Part shown: positions 10,907-18,676 of the stretch, in pieces
Numbering within the stretch: position 1 is the stretch's first letter
Layout of the letters: each line of letters begins with the position of its first letter
NCBI GenBank assembly: GCA_030432115.1
Contig: JAUIHY010000004.1
Location: 1 to 39,003 of the forward strand
Origin: Gammaproteobacteria bacterium
GTDB lineage: Bacteria; Pseudomonadota; Gammaproteobacteria; Xanthomonadales; Marinicellaceae
DNA length: 39,003 bases
Reading direction: 5' to 3'
Program-made: the position numbers and the translations under genes
Notes under the pieces: model-generated
Told to the model about the DNA's origin: nothing
What the model saw: the letters and a program-made list of their open reading frames with translations, nothing else
The model's database searches: none

Positions 10907-11954
10907 GCCATTGATACACCAAATAAAAATTGGCCAAAGCCAATGGCCAAACATACCAACTGCCTTGCCAAAGCGCCAATGGAAACCACAACAAGGCCGC
11001 AACAGCCATCAAGTACCTAAGCACCCTAAACTTCAATGACAGCAAAGCCCAAGGCATAAAGATCAATAACTGAAGGTTCCAAGCGGCCATTTCATGCGCA
11101 GTGCCGAACCACAGGTATATCAACACCAAGCCCACCACTGTTTGGACAGACAACCAAGTCTGTCTTGTCAGTTTTTGGCTGTGATTAAAAGACAGACCCA
11201 AAACCAAGAATAAAGCCACCAGGGTCAACGCCCAATGCGTTTGAATAAAGACCAGCCAACCTTGGGGCGCTGGAAAATCAACCACCATTTCCAACGCACC
11301 CCGCCATGGCGCCATCGATTCATCCAGCATCTGCTGGCGCAATTGCTCAGGAAATGCCATCAACTCCCAAGCGGATCTTGGCTGATAAGCCGCTTTTCCG
11401 TAAGCCACAGCAAGGGCCAGCGTCATCAATGATTGTTTTTTAACTGGGAATGTCTGCGAAAAATAACTGCCTACTGGTTTTTGATCAAATTGTTGCTTGA
11501 ACTGACCTTGGGTGGCCTTATTGATGATGTCTCGTATTTTGGTGGCACAATTTTGTAAAAAATAATCATAAGCATAGCTTTGATTTTCGGGTTTGAAGTG
11601 CCAACGCAAATAATCAATAATTTCTTGTTCGGCTGCTTCAGAAAATTGCAAAGGCAGCAAAGTCAAAGTCCTGCCATCTTCTGTTGCCCACAAAATTTCG
11701 TTGTCAATGTCTGTATGCCCCACCTCATACGTCATTTCATTGCGCACAAAGGACTGATAAAAGTCCTCTTGCTCAAAACTGAAGACCCCAAATCCAAAAA
11801 CACTGTCATCTATCACCAATGCGGTGTGGCCATACACAGACCAAAATTCACTGCCCGGTTCCACTGTCATCAAATAAAACCGTTTTGCCAAAGCAAACTG
11901 GGTTGCACAAAGCAACCCAATTACAAGCATCATTTGGATATACGACCGCCTCAA
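10887..11954 (-). CDS. DUF4105 (Lnb N-terminal domain-like) multi-pass membrane protein
   Basis: 355 residues. The signal peptide is residues 1-23 (ends FALA). The periplasmic DUF4105 domain follows, with a conserved His in VYGHTALVI and a conserved Cys in LQNCATKIRD. From about residue 235 there are roughly five hydrophobic segments to the C-terminus. The family's periplasmic domain is the one named after Lnb, the lipoprotein N-acyltransferase of Bacteroides (from memory). The start is TTG overlapping the corC stop, preceded by GAGG 10 bases upstream; an ATG seven codons in is the alternative. In many gammaproteobacteria corC is followed by lnt, so this gene sits where an apolipoprotein N-acyltransferase often is. 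Function inferred, not shown. Confidence 0.75.
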   Translation of the reverse strand: MRRSYIQMMLVIGLLCATQFALAKRFYLMTVEPGSEFWSVYGHTALVIDDSVFGFGVFSFEQEDFYQSFVRNEMTYEVGHTDIDNEILWATEDGRTLTLLPLQFSEAAEQEIIDYLRWHFKPENQSYAYDYFLQNCATKIRDIINKATQGQFKQQFDQKPVGSYFSQTFPVKKQSLMTLALAVAYGKAAYQPRSAWELMAFPEQLRQQMLDESMAPWRGALEMVVDFPAPQGWLVFIQTHWALTLVALFLVLGLSFNHSQKLTRQTWLSVQTVVGLVLIYLWFGTAHEMAAWNLQLLIFMPWALLSLKFRVLRYLMAVAALLWFPLALWQGSWYVWPLALANFYLVYQWPKRPLL

Positions 11955-12799
11955 TTGAGCTCAACCTCGAGAAATTCAATGCGCCTTTTGTCAGCCTTGG
12001 CAACCTTGAAAGACAGTTGTTCAACTTGAATCAATTCACCGGTTTCCGGCAAACGACCAGCAAAAGCAGCCACCAAGCCTCCCAATGTATCATATTCAGA
12101 GTCGTCAAAAGAATAGCTGAATTGCTCATTGAAATCCGCAATGGTGGTCAGCGCATTGATGCGATACAAACCCTCTTTCACTTTCATCACATAGGGGTCT
12201 TCATGGTCATCATACTCATCATCGATTTCACCCACAATTTCTTCCAAAATGTCTTCAATGGTAATCAAACCAGCCACCCCGCCGTATTCATCAATGATGA
12301 TGGCCATGTGATTGCGGGTGGTTCTGAATTCATTGAGCAGAATATTGACCTGCTTTGATTCTGGAATCACCACAGCAGGTCTGATAAAACGACTTAAATC
12401 AAACTGCTCTTCCTCTCTGACGAAGGACTTGAGTACATCCTTGGCCAACAAAATACCTTCCAATTCATCTTTGTCTTCTCCCACCACAGGGAAACGCGAA
12501 TGGCCAGACTCAACAATGATGGGTAAAATAGATTCTAAAGAAGCTGTTTTGGGAATCACCACCATTTGTGCCCGAGGCACCATCACTTGACGCACTTGTA
12601 ACTCAGACACTTTCAATGCGCCTTTCATCATATTCAAGGCATCAATGTCTAACAGTTTATTGCGATGGGCTTCGGTGAGAACTTCTAGCAAGTCGGTGCG
12701 GTTTTGAGGTTCGTCCGTGAACATGTTGGCCAATTTACTCAGCCATGATGATTTCTGATTTTCCTGTTCAGAATCATTCCTACTCTGGTCTTCTGTCAT
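11951..12799 (-). CDS. corC: CorC/HlyC-type transporter-associated protein with CBS pair
   Basis: 282 residues. A short N-terminal helix region is followed by two CBS domains at about 70-190 (VMVPRAQMVVI, MAIIIDEYGGVAGLITIED) and a C-terminal CorC_HlyC domain from about 205 (YRINALTTIADFNEQF, YDTLGGLVAAFAGRLP). There is no DUF21 membrane domain, so it is the soluble YbeX/CorC type rather than the larger membrane type. The family is linked to Mg/Co efflux and, in the YbeX context, to ribosome or envelope maintenance. It overlaps the DUF4105 gene by 4 bp. The ybeZ and ybeY neighbours seen in E. coli are absent. Confidence 0.88.
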   Translation of the reverse strand: MTEDQSRNDSEQENQKSSWLSKLANMFTDEPQNRTDLLEVLTEAHRNKLLDIDALNMMKGALKVSELQVRQVMVPRAQMVVIPKTASLESILPIIVESGHSRFPVVGEDKDELEGILLAKDVLKSFVREEEQFDLSRFIRPAVVIPESKQVNILLNEFRTTRNHMAIIIDEYGGVAGLITIEDILEEIVGEIDDEYDDHEDPYVMKVKEGLYRINALTTIADFNEQFSYSFDDSEYDTLGGLVAAFAGRLPETGELIQVEQLSFKVAKADKRRIEFLEVELN

Positions 12800-12885
12800 T
12801 CAGGTCTTTTAATACACCCAAGATTATTCAACAAGCTGAAAGTTTAATCTGCTTTCAACGTGCTTGTCTATGTTTTTAAGTGGAT

Positions 12886-13941
12886 TCACTGTGAAAAATA
12901 ATAAGCCATACCTCCCAATGATGCCAATGTCAGTACCAAGCCCGCAATTTTCCACCAACTCCATGGCCTTTCACCATAGGCTTTACCATTTTGACCATTG
13001 ATGACATAGCGATAGGTTTTTTTATTGTAATTAAATGCCGATATCCAAATGGGCGCCAATATCAGTTGAAACCCCAAATCATGGTAATCAGTATGGGTAG
13101 AATAAATCCTTTGGTGATCGCCACCAATGTCCCTTCTGATGTGTGCCCTGATGACATCATTCATCACATGCTTGGCATTTTGCAGGCCTTGAGACAGCGG
13201 CAAGGTGTACAATTCAGAGCGAAAACCACTTAAATAGCGTTCGTCATAAGCCTTCGATGCTTGCAACTGCCATTTGGATAAAAAGTTTTGAAACTTCAAT
13301 GGCAAACTGTTGGTGCCCAAGACCAACAAGTCATCAAACTGGACATAGACATCGCCGCTGACATTGCGCCAACGGGTTTTAACCACTGTTTGGGTTTGCC
13401 CATTGCGCCTAACAGTGGTGACGTAATTATCACCTCTTGATCCTGTATATCGGGTGTCAGTTTTGGCATCAAATGACCACAAAGGCATGTAAGAACCGAC
13501 AATAGGCTGTGCTTGAATGGCCTTTTTCTTAAGTGCACTGGGCGCAAACCACAGACCATGCAACCATTTTTTGAACCCGGATTCAGCTGCCTTTTGGTCA
13601 ATTTCAAAAGGCATTAATCCGTCAGGTGTGAGTTGTCGTTCTAAATCCAACGGCACCACTACATTCAAATCACAATAGGGGCATTCATCGGCATGCGCAT
13701 GGGCTGGCAGCTGAAAATCAGCGCCACAATTTTCACAATGCAATTCATGTTGCACATGGTTGACATCGTCACGGTCGATGTGGCGTGAGGTCTGGCTGTA
13801 GTCATGGGCTGTGAAGTCCATGCCTGCCACTTCCATCACCTCTGCCTCACCACAACTGATGCATTTCAAAGAATGCTGGCCGATGGCATAGTCCATGTCT
13901 GAACCACAGACTTGGCACTTGAACGCGCTGTATTGCGTCAT
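12886..13941 (-). CDS. Zinc-ribbon membrane protein, partner of the SPFH protein
   Basis: 351 residues. There are three zinc-ribbon-like Cys pairs near the N-terminus: CQVCGSD/CISCGEA, then CENCGAD and CPYCDLN. A large soluble middle domain is followed by one C-terminal membrane segment (about 330-348). The family is often mislabelled as a primosomal-protein or helicase relative because of the ribbon, but no helicase motifs are present. It starts 3 bp after the SPFH gene. The combination recalls Bacillus subtilis ydjG-ydjI in the ydjFGHI envelope-stress operon; I infer a membrane-associated complex. A PspA homologue is not in the window. Confidence 0.75.
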   Translation of the reverse strand: MTQYSAFKCQVCGSDMDYAIGQHSLKCISCGEAEVMEVAGMDFTAHDYSQTSRHIDRDDVNHVQHELHCENCGADFQLPAHAHADECPYCDLNVVVPLDLERQLTPDGLMPFEIDQKAAESGFKKWLHGLWFAPSALKKKAIQAQPIVGSYMPLWSFDAKTDTRYTGSRGDNYVTTVRRNGQTQTVVKTRWRNVSGDVYVQFDDLLVLGTNSLPLKFQNFLSKWQLQASKAYDERYLSGFRSELYTLPLSQGLQNAKHVMNDVIRAHIRRDIGGDHQRIYSTHTDYHDLGFQLILAPIWISAFNYNKKTYRYVINGQNGKAYGERPWSWWKIAGLVLTLASLGGMAYYFSQ

Positions 13942-13944
13942 GGC

Positions 13945-15048
13945 TTAGGGCATGGCTGGTGGTTGATTAGCCAATAATGCCTCCACTTCATTGATGGTGT
14001 CTGCGGCCACCCACTCTGGCAGTCCAGCGGTCCACATCAAAGTTTCAGCCACCACATTTTGCTTTTCTATCAATTCTTTTACAGCAGCCAAATTGATGGG
14101 GCCCACCCGCTCACCATCCACCACAGCATAATAATGTTTTACGACTTCGGTTTTCGGTGGCACAGGAGGCGGTGCCAGTGGATCAGTACCGTCTCCGCGC
14201 CCCAAGGCTTGACCAAAAGATTGTGCCATCCCAAACCCCATGCCCATTGCCATACCAGAACCTGCTGTGCTCTGGTTGTTGGCCGCATCCCTCATGGATT
14301 GGGCTTGTTGGTATCGAGTGAAGCGATTCAAATCACCCACAGCCACTGCACTGGCCCTTTCGTCCAAAGCTTTTTCAACCGCTTCAGGAACTGAAACATT
14401 TTCCACTAACAGGGTTTCTAAAGACAAACCATAGGCCTCAAACATGGGCTGTAGGTTCACAGTTAAAAATTGACCTAAATCGTCATAACTGGCCACCAAA
14501 TCCAGAATCGGCACTTTGGCTTCGCTGATGACCTTGGCAAATCCAGTGACCACCAAATTTTTCAACTGACCAATGATTTCCTCCAGCACAAAGTGGCCGT
14601 CAGTTCCTACTATTTCTTTCAACATAACACCTGGGTCTTTGATTTTGAAAGCATAAGAACCAAAAGCTCGGGTTCGAATGACACCAAATTCAGGATCGCG
14701 CAATATCAACGGATTGCGCAAACCCCACTTCATGTCGGTGAACACAGTGGTGTTGAAGAAATAGACTTCTGCCTTGAACGGGCTTTCAAAACCATGCTTC
14801 CAACCCTGAAGCGAAGAAAGGATGGGAATATTGGCAGTTGATAATTCATACAACCCCGGCGTAAATACATCAGCCACTTCGCCTTCATTGACTAAAATGG
14901 CGACCTGACCTTCCCGCACCGTCAGCATGGCACCGTTTTTGATTTCATTACCATAGCGTGGAAAACGGTACACCAAGGTGTGTTGTGTGTCATCCGTCCA
15001 TTCTATGACATCAACCAATTCACCAAACAGTTTGTCCCAAATACCCAT
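13945..15048 (-). CDS. SPFH-domain protein (YdjI/virion-core-like) with C-terminal GYF_2 domain
   Basis: 367 residues from the ATG at 15048 (MGIWDKLFGELVDVIEW). A GAGGG Shine-Dalgarno sequence lies 8 bases before it, but only 2 before the ATG at 15054, so I chose the inner start. The SPFH/band-7 fold spans about 25-250, followed by a Gly/Met-rich linker (GSGMAMGMGFGMAQSFGQ), a proline-rich spacer and a GYF_2 domain at about 310-355 (YYAVVDGERVGPI...LMWTAGLPEWVAA). The GYF_2 domain probably binds proline-rich peptides. It is the first gene of a two-gene unit with the zinc-ribbon protein. Confidence 0.85.
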   Translation of the reverse strand: MGIWDKLFGELVDVIEWTDDTQHTLVYRFPRYGNEIKNGAMLTVREGQVAILVNEGEVADVFTPGLYELSTANIPILSSLQGWKHGFESPFKAEVYFFNTTVFTDMKWGLRNPLILRDPEFGVIRTRAFGSYAFKIKDPGVMLKEIVGTDGHFVLEEIIGQLKNLVVTGFAKVISEAKVPILDLVASYDDLGQFLTVNLQPMFEAYGLSLETLLVENVSVPEAVEKALDERASAVAVGDLNRFTRYQQAQSMRDAANNQSTAGSGMAMGMGFGMAQSFGQALGRGDGTDPLAPPPVPPKTEVVKHYYAVVDGERVGPINLAAVKELIEKQNVVAETLMWTAGLPEWVAADTINEVEALLANQPPAMP

Positions 15049-15120
15049 CAGCATTGCCCTCTTTGTTAAAAGTAACTATTATAGCAACATTGTACAACGA
15101 ACATAAATAGTCCAAAAATA

Positions 15121-15582
15121 ATGTCCTCTCAGATTGTGATCAACGACCCAAAAATGGCCCCGTATTTTAAAACGTTGAATTTGGCATGGTTAACCAAATA
15201 CTTTGTGGTAGAACCCATTGACGAACAGGTACTTTCACACCCCGAACAACTGATTGAAAAAGGTGGGTTCGTATTTTATTTGCTACACAATGAAGATGTT
15301 GTTGGTTGCTGCGCACTCAAACACCATGACAACAGCTGTTTTGAGTTAACCAAGATGGCCGTAGATGAAGCCTTTCAAGGCCTTGGACTTGGAAAAAAGT
15401 TGATGCAAGCCTGTCTCAAACAATTTGATGAAATAGGAGGTGATTTTTTGTATTTAGAAACCAATTCTCAATTAACCACTGCCATTAAACTGTATGAACA
15501 ATTTAACTTTAAAGCCTGTGACTGTCCTTTTGATACACCTTATCAACGCGCAGACTATTATATGGAATGGCAGGGCAACTAA
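15121..15582 (+). CDS. GNAT-family N-acetyltransferase
   Basis: 153 residues, a single GNAT domain. The acetyl-CoA pyrophosphate loop is in MAVDEAFQGLGLGKKLM (Q/RxxGxG/A type), followed by LYLETNSQLTTAIKLYEQFNF, the usual beta5-alpha4 region. The substrate is unknown. It is divergent from the SPFH gene, with 72 bp between the start codons, and its stop overlaps the PPK2 gene's stop by 4 bp tail to tail. No clear ribosome-binding site precedes the ATG. Confidence 0.87.
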   Translation: MSSQIVINDPKMAPYFKTLNLAWLTKYFVVEPIDEQVLSHPEQLIEKGGFVFYLLHNEDVVGCCALKHHDNSCFELTKMAVDEAFQGLGLGKKLMQACLKQFDEIGGDFLYLETNSQLTTAIKLYEQFNFKACDCPFDTPYQRADYYMEWQGN

Positions 15583-16505
15583 AAAACAGGCTGCTGACTT
15601 TTCTGGTACATGTTATCAACCGATCCAATTATATTGCCATCAGCTGAACAGACAATGTCTGTGTTTTTACCAGGGTAATCCAAACGATCTAAAAAATATC
15701 GCATACAATTGATTCTTGCCCTTTTCTTGTCATCTGATTTCACCACTGTCCATGGTGTTTGTGGGTTGTCAGTATGAAAAAACATGTCATTTTTGGCCAC
15801 CGAATAATCTTCCCATTTTTCCAATGAAGCCACATCTACAGGGCTTAATTTCCAGTGTTTTAAAGGATCATTTTTTCTACTGTGAAACCGCCTTAACTGT
15901 TCTTGCCTAGTGACTGAGAACCAAAATTTAAACAAAATCAGCCCCGAATTGACCAACATTTGCTCAAGCGGAAACACCTGACGCATGAATTCCAAGTATT
16001 GAAATTCACTACAAAAACCCATCACTCGTTCAACACCTGCTCGGTTATACCAAGATCGATCAAAAAAAGTCATTTCTCCACTGGTCGGCAGGTGTGCAAT
16101 ATACCTTTGAAAATACCACTGCCCTAATTCCTTTTCTGTTGGCTTTTCCAAAGCCACGACATGGGCTGCACGAGGATTCAAATGTTCCATAAATCGTTTG
16201 ATGGTACCACCCTTCCCGGCTGCATCACGCCCTTCAAAAACACAAACAATTCTTTGCCCCGATTCTCTGACCCATTTTTGCACTTTTAACAGCTCAATTT
16301 GCAATAACCGTTTTTCTTTTTCATATGCAGAAGCTGACATCTTATCCGGATAGGGATAATCACCTGCACGATGAGTAATTTCAATCAATTCACGTGATCG
16401 GATGGTGTACTTTTGTTTCATCACAAACCGATGATCTGTGTATTTTTTCAATGCCACCAATGCTTTTTCTTGGCTTTTGGGGATTTTGAGTTCTTTCTGA
16501 ATCAT
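15579..16505 (-). CDS. ppk2: Polyphosphate kinase 2 (PPK2 family)
   Basis: 308 residues from the ATG at 16505; a TTG eight codons upstream is possible but less likely. It is a single P-loop kinase domain: Walker A FEGRDAAGKGGTIKRF near residue 90, Walker B TFFDRSWYNRAGVERVMGF, then a lid region. The length and single domain fit class I or III enzymes that phosphorylate nucleoside di- or monophosphates with polyphosphate; the class cannot be fixed by eye. Monocistronic, converging on the GNAT gene with a 4-bp overlap. Confidence 0.92.
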   Translation of the reverse strand: MIQKELKIPKSQEKALVALKKYTDHRFVMKQKYTIRSRELIEITHRAGDYPYPDKMSASAYEKEKRLLQIELLKVQKWVRESGQRIVCVFEGRDAAGKGGTIKRFMEHLNPRAAHVVALEKPTEKELGQWYFQRYIAHLPTSGEMTFFDRSWYNRAGVERVMGFCSEFQYLEFMRQVFPLEQMLVNSGLILFKFWFSVTRQEQLRRFHSRKNDPLKHWKLSPVDVASLEKWEDYSVAKNDMFFHTDNPQTPWTVVKSDDKKRARINCMRYFLDRLDYPGKNTDIVCSADGNIIGSVDNMYQKSQQPVF

Positions 16506-16561
16506 TGAACTGGGCCGGGCGTAGGTCAAAAGTATGTCGAAGTCGCGACTTGTATTTTACA

Positions 16562-16596
16562 CATTGTAAAAAAAAGGTGCCAAGTTGGCACCTTTT
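16562..16596 (-). terminator. Intrinsic terminator of the glycine-zipper gene
   Basis: Hairpin AAAAGGTGCC / GGCACCTTTT (16572-16581 and 16587-16596) is followed, on the minus strand, by an unbroken T run. It lies 30 bp after the stop of the gene at 16627-17124. Confidence 0.85.
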
Positions 16597-16626
16597 AAAA
16601 TGATTTATTTTATAAACTGTTAACAA

Positions 16627-17124
16627 TCATTCTATAACAGCCACATCTACCCTTAACTTCAATTTATCACCTGGGTGATCTTGCAATTGAACATACCGCA
16701 GTTCTCCATCATATCGGTATGACACATCATAGCCGACTAATTGTTCCTCCTCACGATAAACGGTATCGATATGACAACGGGTCTCTACTCCATGATGATT
16801 GTGACGCCTGCGTTCTTTTTCAGCACCCACACCTGCACCAATCATGACACCTGCCGCAGTGGCCGCTTTTCTGCCATTGCCTTTGCCAAACCGGTTACCG
16901 ATCACGCCACCAATGACTGCACCTAACAAAGCGCCACCACCGTGGCTGTGCTTTCTTGTCCCTTGCTGCTCTGGGAACCGTTCACAAATTTCTCTGCGCT
17001 CGGGAACTGAAATGGTTTCAATAATGGGTTGTGCATCTATCACATCCACGTAAACCACATCATTGTATCTTCCAGCCATTGCTGCGCTACTTAACAATAA
17101 AGTCATTGTGATGATTGTTTTCAT
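16627..17124 (-). CDS. Exported glycine-zipper (2TM, 17-kDa antigen-like) protein
   Basis: 165 residues from the ATG at 17124, preceded by GAGG 9 bases upstream; a longer frame to 17196 lacks a supported start. The signal peptide is residues 1-17 (ends AAMA), with no lipobox Cys. The glycine-zipper block at about 65-105 (GGALLGAVIGGVIGNRFGKG, then AATAAGVMIGAGVGAEKE) is flanked by His/Arg-rich loops. The C-terminal beta-rich part (YDVSYRYDGELRYVQL) resembles the Rickettsia 17-kDa surface antigen family. Probably an outer-membrane-associated protein of unknown role. It has its own terminator. Confidence 0.8.
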   Translation of the reverse strand: MKTIITMTLLLSSAAMAGRYNDVVYVDVIDAQPIIETISVPERREICERFPEQQGTRKHSHGGGALLGAVIGGVIGNRFGKGNGRKAATAAGVMIGAGVGAEKERRRHNHHGVETRCHIDTVYREEEQLVGYDVSYRYDGELRYVQLQDHPGDKLKLRVDVAVIE

Positions 17125-17225
17125 AAGCTGTGCCTCATTAATTATAGTACCAGCACAGCATAATACAGGGGCAATGAATAAAAACTGAATAAACAAGAAG
17201 CAAAATTGAGGATAGGACTTAAAAG

Positions 17226-17328
17226 GTTGGCCGAGATAAACTCGGCCAACAAAGGTGACATCATAACCCTATGATGTCAACCCATGTTCACTTCAAGGAC
17301 TTTGACCATATCCTGTAAAGAAGTGAAC
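17226..17328 (-). terminator. Three consecutive inverted repeats after the cNMP-EAL gene
   Basis: In the gap between the EAL gene's stop (17376) and the next gene's start there are three inverted repeats. GTTCACTTC/GAAGTGAAC is at 17286-17328, with a smaller AGGA/TCCT pairing inside. TGACATCAT/ATGATGTCA is at 17256-17279. GTTGGCCGAG/CTCGGCCAAC is at 17226-17250 and is followed on the minus strand by CCTTTT. The last acts plausibly as the terminator; the first two have no T run and no obvious role. No coding sequence is visible here. Confidence 0.55.
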
Positions 17329-17375
17329 TTACCCACGCATAGAATTCTAAGACAAAACATGTCAAAAGTCATGGT

Positions 17376-18530
17376 TTATTTTTCCACTTCTTTTTTGATC
17401 AAAGCAAAAACATCCAATTCATCCATCGGCCTGCCGAAAAAATAACCTTGTCCATAATCAAAACCCAATAATTTCAACGATTGGTATTGGGCATTTTCTT
17501 CAACACCTTCTGCCACCAGTTTCATGCCTAAATCCGCCGCTATACGAGCAATGGTTTGTAGAATGATGGCATATTTTTTGTTTTCATACATATTGCGGAT
17601 GAAAACCTGGTCTACTTTAAGCACATCAAAATCGAGAGCCACCAATTGCTGCATGCCCGAATGCCCGGTACCAAAATCATCTGCACAAATAGGGAAACCC
17701 AGACCCTTACATTTTTGAATCCATTGATTGGCTCGTTGATAATCCACCACCATGGTCTCTGTGATTTCCAATTTCAATCGGGCTGGAGACACACCCTTTG
17801 ATTTCATCAACTGGACCACATGATTGAGGAACAAATCGTTGTCTAATTGTTTCGGAGAAACATTGATGTTGATGAAGAAATGTTCTGGTAACTGACTGAG
17901 CACATGACAGGCACGCTCAAAAACCAATCGCCCCACATCCACAATCAGATCAGTTTCTTCAGCCAATGTGATGAACTCGAAGGGTGAAATCATCCCTTTT
18001 TCTGGATGCTCCCAGCGGCTCAAGGCTTCGAAACCTGCAATGTTTCCAGTTTCAATGTCATTGATGGGTTGGTACACGGTTTGAATCTGTTGGTTGGCAA
18101 TCGCAGAACGCAATTCACTCTCCATCTTTATTTTGCTCAAGCCTTCATCTTCTATGACAGATTCAACTTCAGAAAAAAGCACATCAGTGCTGAATGTATT
18201 GTCAGATGATAACAAAGACCTAAAACGCTTTAGGAGCACCCTAACCAAAGCCTTAACTATCGGGTCACTGCTTTTCAAACGTTCAGTGATTTGATTGGTT
18301 TTTACTTCTAATAAAGCCAAATCCGTGGCAGCCCTGGCTGATGTGGACCTGGGCTGTTGATCCAGCACACCCATTTCACCAAACAAATCACCTGCCACCA
18401 GTGTGTCCAAGGTTTCGTTTTCGATGAAGATGTCAACCTTCCCTTGATCAATCACAAAAGCGCAGTCTGATGCCTCTCCTTGATTGAAAATGATGTCACC
18501 TGCTTGATAAAACTTAAGATGAGAGCCCAT
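17376..18530 (-). CDS. cNMP-binding/EAL fusion: cyclic-nucleotide-sensing c-di-GMP phosphodiesterase
   Basis: 384 residues; GGAGG 7 bases before the ATG supports the start. The N-terminal cyclic-nucleotide-binding domain (about 5-105) has FNQGEASDCAFVIDQGKV and a phosphate cassette FGEMGVLDQQPRSTS. The EAL domain (about 140-380) has FEALSRW (168-170), ININVSP, LEITETM, CADDFGTG (284-289), LKVDQVF, AEGVE (340-344) and GQGYFF. All metal and catalytic positions appear kept, so hydrolysis of c-di-GMP to pGpG is expected. There is no membrane segment or GGDEF domain, so it is a soluble enzyme. cNMP binding probably tunes its activity, an inference from the domain order. Monocistronic. Confidence 0.9.
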   Translation of the reverse strand: MGSHLKFYQAGDIIFNQGEASDCAFVIDQGKVDIFIENETLDTLVAGDLFGEMGVLDQQPRSTSARAATDLALLEVKTNQITERLKSSDPIVKALVRVLLKRFRSLLSSDNTFSTDVLFSEVESVIEDEGLSKIKMESELRSAIANQQIQTVYQPINDIETGNIAGFEALSRWEHPEKGMISPFEFITLAEETDLIVDVGRLVFERACHVLSQLPEHFFININVSPKQLDNDLFLNHVVQLMKSKGVSPARLKLEITETMVVDYQRANQWIQKCKGLGFPICADDFGTGHSGMQQLVALDFDVLKVDQVFIRNMYENKKYAIILQTIARIAADLGMKLVAEGVEENAQYQSLKLLGFDYGQGYFFGRPMDELDVFALIKKEVEK

Positions 18531-18623
18531 GATAAACCTCCAGTGATGTCATTTTATTCTGAACCTTTTATCCACAAATGGCAAACAAAATAGCCTTTGA
18601 GTCATGATTTATCAAAATTCAGG

Positions 18624-18654
18624 CAAAAAAAATCCCCAGCTGAACTGAGGATTT
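18624..18654 (-). terminator. Intrinsic terminator of ppiD
   Basis: On the minus strand an AAATCCTCAG/CTGGGGATTT stem (arms 18654-18645 and 18639-18630, one G-T pair) with a 5-base loop is followed by a run of T, 23 bp after the ppiD stop. Confidence 0.85.
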
Positions 18655-18676
18655 CTCTTCATGTCGTTTCGCTCTA

